This document shows, one piece after another, positions 60,728 through 64,000 of a stretch of DNA of 64,000 nucleotides. The notes beneath the pieces are model-generated. The model had not been told where the DNA came from, ran no database searches, and was given only the letters and a program-made list of their open reading frames with translations. Each line of letters opens with the position of its first letter. Position 1 is the first letter of the stretch. The translations under genes were made by a program, and so were the position numbers. The stretch comes from Siphonodentalium dalli (Eukaryota; Mollusca; Scaphopoda; Gadilida; Siphonodentaliidae): positions 126,859,989 to 126,923,988 of the forward strand of contig CP136068.1 of NCBI GenBank assembly GCA_032622095.1. Direction: 5' to 3'.

Positions 60728-61721
60728 CATAATTGATAAATTCTTTTCGACTTACAGATCTTGTGATGAAAAAAACTAAAGGCAGATGCTGTAATCACAA
60801 GAGCGGAATTTGCTGAAGGAACATTCTAGAATTTAAAAATTCAAATCGAGTCATTTTACATTGTTTGCACTTATTTTCATCTTATACCCATCCCTGCTAC
60901 TAGTGAGGTGATTAAGTTGTATGCTCAATTTTTAAGTAGATCAAGCAGTAGAATCAATAAAAATTATGTAGCAGGAGTGAAAATGTTACATTTGCTAACT
61001 GGACATATTTTCCCAACAGATTCTTATCAATTGAAGTTACATTTCAAAGGTTATAGCTCGTCTTAGTCAGCATTCGGTTAAACGAGCTGAACCCATAATT
61101 CCCGAAATTTTATTAGAGTTTTATACATTATTAGAAGTTTACAAACCAGTAGATGCGACTTATTGGTGTCTATTTATCATTGCTTTTTTCACTTTCTCAA
61201 GGAATTCAAATTTAGTGCCAGATTCGAAAACTTCATTTGATTCACATAAGTAGTTGGTAAGGGGTGATATCAGGATTGAAGATGGTATGATGATTGTTAC
61301 ATTGAAATAGTCAAAAACCAATCAATTCGGACAAAGAAAATTAGAATTACACTTAGTATCAATTCAACATTCTGCGCTGTGTCCTATAACATCTTATTTG
61401 AATATGTGTAGATTGAATCCCACACAAGATGCTGATCCAGCATTTTTTCTAGAACATCCTACACAACCTCTAACATATGGTAATTTCCAAAGTAAATTGA
61501 AGTGGCTTATTCAACAAACTGGTAGAGATTCTAAGAAATTTTCATCACACTCCTTTCGAAGAGGTGGCAGTACAGTCGCCTTTAGGTGTGGAGTACCATA
61601 TGACTTGACTCAAATTCACGGCGATTGGAGAAGCAATGCTTATAAGAAATATTTAGAATTAAGTATTGAGGATAGATCCCGCATGGCCGAAGCCTCGATA
61701 GACTATATTACCAAATTATAG
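60728..61721 (+). pseudogene. Tyrosine recombinase of YR retroelement copy 2, broken
   Basis: The N-terminal part near 60780-61065 is more damaged than in copy 1. The catalytic half is open from 61398 to 61721 (NMCRLNPTQDADPAFFLEHP, HSFRRGGSTVAFRCGV, HGDWRSN, YKKYLELS). It keeps one base that copy 1 lost near 55110, so the catalytic half reads through further upstream. Confidence 0.85.
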
Positions 61722-61793
61722 GAGTAGATGAAAATTCTTAAGATTATAATAGTGTGTTCATATAAATTATTAATTTCTGTTATTTCTATTGCA

Positions 61794-62257
61794 GAGCGAC
61801 CCAATCTGTATTGATTTTGTCAGATTCCATATGCAAATATATCAAAGGGATCAATTTCACAATAGTAGAGCCTGATGGTGGAACCACAATAGAAAGAATT
61901 ACACATATAATTAAGAGAAACAAGGGGAGCATTAGTCATAAATATTTGATTATCCATGTTGGTACGAACAATATATGTTCAAGTACGGTTGCAGAAATGA
62001 AGATCTTGTTCAAAGAGTTATTTGTAGCAATTCAGTCATTTACAAATTGTAACCTAATCATTTCTGCAGTTTTACCTAGACCTGTGGATTTTTACCACAC
62101 AGAACAAATCGTAATAGATATAAATCTTATGTTGCATTCACTTTGTAAAAAGAAACATGTTAGGTTTGTAAGGACTTACAGATCCTGTACCTGTAAAGGC
62201 ACTCATATACCTATTACATATGTAGAAGTCTTTTTGCAAGGGATGGTCTACATTTGA
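61794..62257 (+). pseudogene. SGNH/GDSL-hydrolase-like frame, copy 2
   Basis: Nearly identical to 55456-55919: the same acceptor-like TTATTTCTATTGCAG before it, the same lack of ATG, and LSDSI, IIHVGTNNI and VLPRPVD motifs. Most differences from copy 1 (such as KSFTHCN against QSFTNCN) keep the frame open over 148 codons. Confidence 0.7.
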
Positions 62258-62446
62258 AATTTGAAGGTACTGGGGTTTTAACAAACTTCTCCATCCAAGT
62301 AGTAAAACATTTGCATTGAGTAATTTGAGCATTTGATTTGTATATGGAATAGGTTGACAAATCATTCTTGTTGGTTTCAAATATATTTATCTACAATATA
62401 CATTATAATTATATATATATCAACATACAACTGCATGTATGTTTAA

Positions 62447-62847
62447 CCCTTTACCCAACAAAACGGCCAAAAATGCCCAAATAAAGCTTCAACAGCCTAA
62501 AATATCTTCCGTCTGTCTCAATAACACCATACAAATATGGATATCATTGGAACCGGTTCATTGATCACATTGTGATGGTTACATTTATGCCCTGTGCCAA
62601 TGCATTCTCTTATATATGCGAGTCGACCATAGGTCGCCTCGCATATATAAGAGAATGCATTGGCCTAAAAAAAATCTTTTTTAAACACTTTTTACCATTT
62701 TTTCTTACATTCTTTAACAATTTTATATTTTTTTCTTACATTTTTTAACAATTTTTATAATATTTTTCTACATTCTTTGACAATTTTAGGTCGCCTCGCA
62801 TATAAAAGAGAATGCATTGGCACAGGGCCGTTCTGCTGGGTAAAGGG
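62447..62847. mobile_element. 401-bp piggyBac-like MITE inside retroelement copy 2
   Basis: Same termini and TTAA flanks (62443-62446 and 62848-62851) as 56109-56488. It retains the AATATCTTCCGTCTGTCTC stretch that copy 1 lacks, which explains the length difference. Confidence 0.9.
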
Positions 62848-63210
62848 TTAAGGCTTACATTAGTCTATAGGGTATGTTTTCTATTTAGTATTATGACTCT
62901 TGTTAATTACTAGTAGGTTGGTCACCATTTAACTCATAATACTTACTTGCCAATGATTGCAATATATTCACCTATAACTTATTACCTTTAACTTGTTTTC
63001 TGTTTCTTATTAAGTACATATATACATTGTATACTGATACACCTTAAGCCATGTTTGATTGATGTTTTGTTATTGAACTTGATACTGATGTCTTCTCCAA
63101 TTTGTGAACCACATCTTCTCCCAGAGTGATCAGAGGCATATATGACTCCGCTGGCCTCTGGGCCCCTCTCCCAGAAGGCATCATTATGAATTTCTGGAGG
63201 CCGTTGGCTT

Positions 63211-63426
63211 GGCAGATGTCGCAGAAATCATCATCATTTCATTTGTAGAAGGTAGAGTGTAACCATGAGGAGGGGAGAACGATGAGAGAGAGGTTCATTA
63301 TTGTTCACATGTTTAATTTATGTTTGTTGGGAGATCAGATCTCAATAAATAATATTATGGCAATTTCACTTTTGTCATAATTTCCATATTTGGTGGTTCC
63401 AGTTAATGGTGAAGGGAATAGTAATT
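63211..63426 (+). repeat. Right-end B+C segment of copy 2
   Basis: B (63211-63358) and C (63359-63426) as at 56852-57067. Confidence 0.8.
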
Positions 63427-63948
63427 GGGCTATTTTGTTTACAAAATGTGTAATTACTAAACCTGAAATAATACTCCACAGACTATATATATATATATTA
63501 CTCTATACCGGTAGGATTCTGTTTGACAAAACTATAGTGACCTTTGAACTTCCCGTGATTCTCTTGGATAGCCCATAATACTAACATTTGGTATAAAAGC
63601 TTTTCGCGCCCATTTTCGTTCACTCGAATTCCTCGACATACCACTTCGATTCAATTTTCCCACCCACCCTATCCCTTTTCTTAATTTAAATAGAATTCAT
63701 ATTTAATGTGATTCGCGTACAATTATGGTTATTTCTTGAGATCTTGATTCTTTTATGATTACTAAACTTTGAAGAAATTATATATGTTATATATGTGCCG
63801 GCAGATGTCGCAGAAATCATCATCATTGCATTTGTAAAAGGTAGAGTGTAAGCATGAGGAGGGGAGAAAGGTGAGAGAGAGGTTCATTATTGTTCACATG
63901 TTTAATTTATGTTTGTTGGGAGATCAGATCTCAATAAATAATATTATG
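63427..63948 (+). repeat. Retroelement terminal repeat, third copy (A+B)
   Basis: 522-bp copy with TATA at 63590-63599, a (TA)n tract at 63484-63497 and a short GA tract. It is followed by segment C instead of a third internal region. Confidence 0.85.
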
Positions 63949-64000
63949 GCAATTTCACTTTTGTCATAATTTCCATATTTGGTGGTTCCAGTTAATGGTG
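63949..64000 (+). repeat. Second C segment at window edge
   Basis: GGCAATTTCACTTTTGTCAT onward repeats 63359-63410 and 57000-57051. This shows that the right end has the order B-C-A-B-C. The sequence continues past the window. Confidence 0.75.

Larger units (their letters stand above)
57068..63426 (+). mobile_element. DIRS-order (Ngaro-like) retrotransposon, copy 2, head to tail with copy 1
   Basis: Same order and near-identical sequence to copy 1 at an offset of about 6.31-6.36 kb, starting with the repeat at 57068-57606 that also closes copy 1. It includes the same MITE and most of the same stops. Private differences include a 10-nt loss near 59763 and different indels in the recombinase. 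There is no unique DNA between the two copies. Confidence 0.85.

Overview
This is a eukaryotic (animal) window that is AT-rich, intron-rich and full of repeats. It holds one well-supported host gene and a dense layer of transposons and tandem repeats. A tRNA-derived SINE with a mollusc-type 3' domain, several foldback MITE families and DIRS/Ngaro-like retroelements point to a lophotrochozoan, most likely a mollusc. That assignment is inference. Nothing here is prokaryotic.

The host gene is OSGEPL1 (mitochondrial Qri7/Kae1/TsaD family, tRNA t6A synthesis). It lies on the minus strand from 30988 to 5399. I rebuilt ten coding exons by reading reverse-strand splice sites. Every junction is GT/AG, the phases agree, and the exons total 1482 nt (493 codons plus stop). 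Its nine introns hold almost everything from 5.5 to 30.6 kb: TA-flanked palindromic MITEs, TTAA-flanked piggyBac-like MITEs, a hAT-type MITE with an 8-bp target duplication, a tRNA-SINE, a 3.1-kb element with 540-bp inverted termini and a 5-bp target duplication, a tandem array of about 174-bp units, and a nearly complete Jockey/CR1/L2-like LINE (PHD finger, endonuclease, reverse transcriptase) in intron 1.

Beyond the 3' end of the gene (1-5391), two opposed arrays of a roughly 163-bp repeat flank a broken BED-zinc-finger hAT transposase fragment. The right-hand array reaches the OSGEPL1 stop codon.

Upstream of the gene is a short promoter-like stretch with two divergent YY1-like motifs (31.09-31.17 kb). 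A 17.3-kb satellite (32153-49477) follows, made of interleaved 58-bp and 56-bp monomers with an internal segmental duplication of about 6 kb.

The right end (50762-64000) holds two decayed copies, head to tail, of a tyrosine-recombinase retroelement (DIRS order, Ngaro-like): gag-like, RT, RNase H, YR and an SGNH-hydrolase reading frame. They share about 525-bp repeats that carry a TATA box and AATAAA, plus an identical piggyBac-like MITE insertion. The terminal repeats have a split-direct-repeat pattern that runs off the window.
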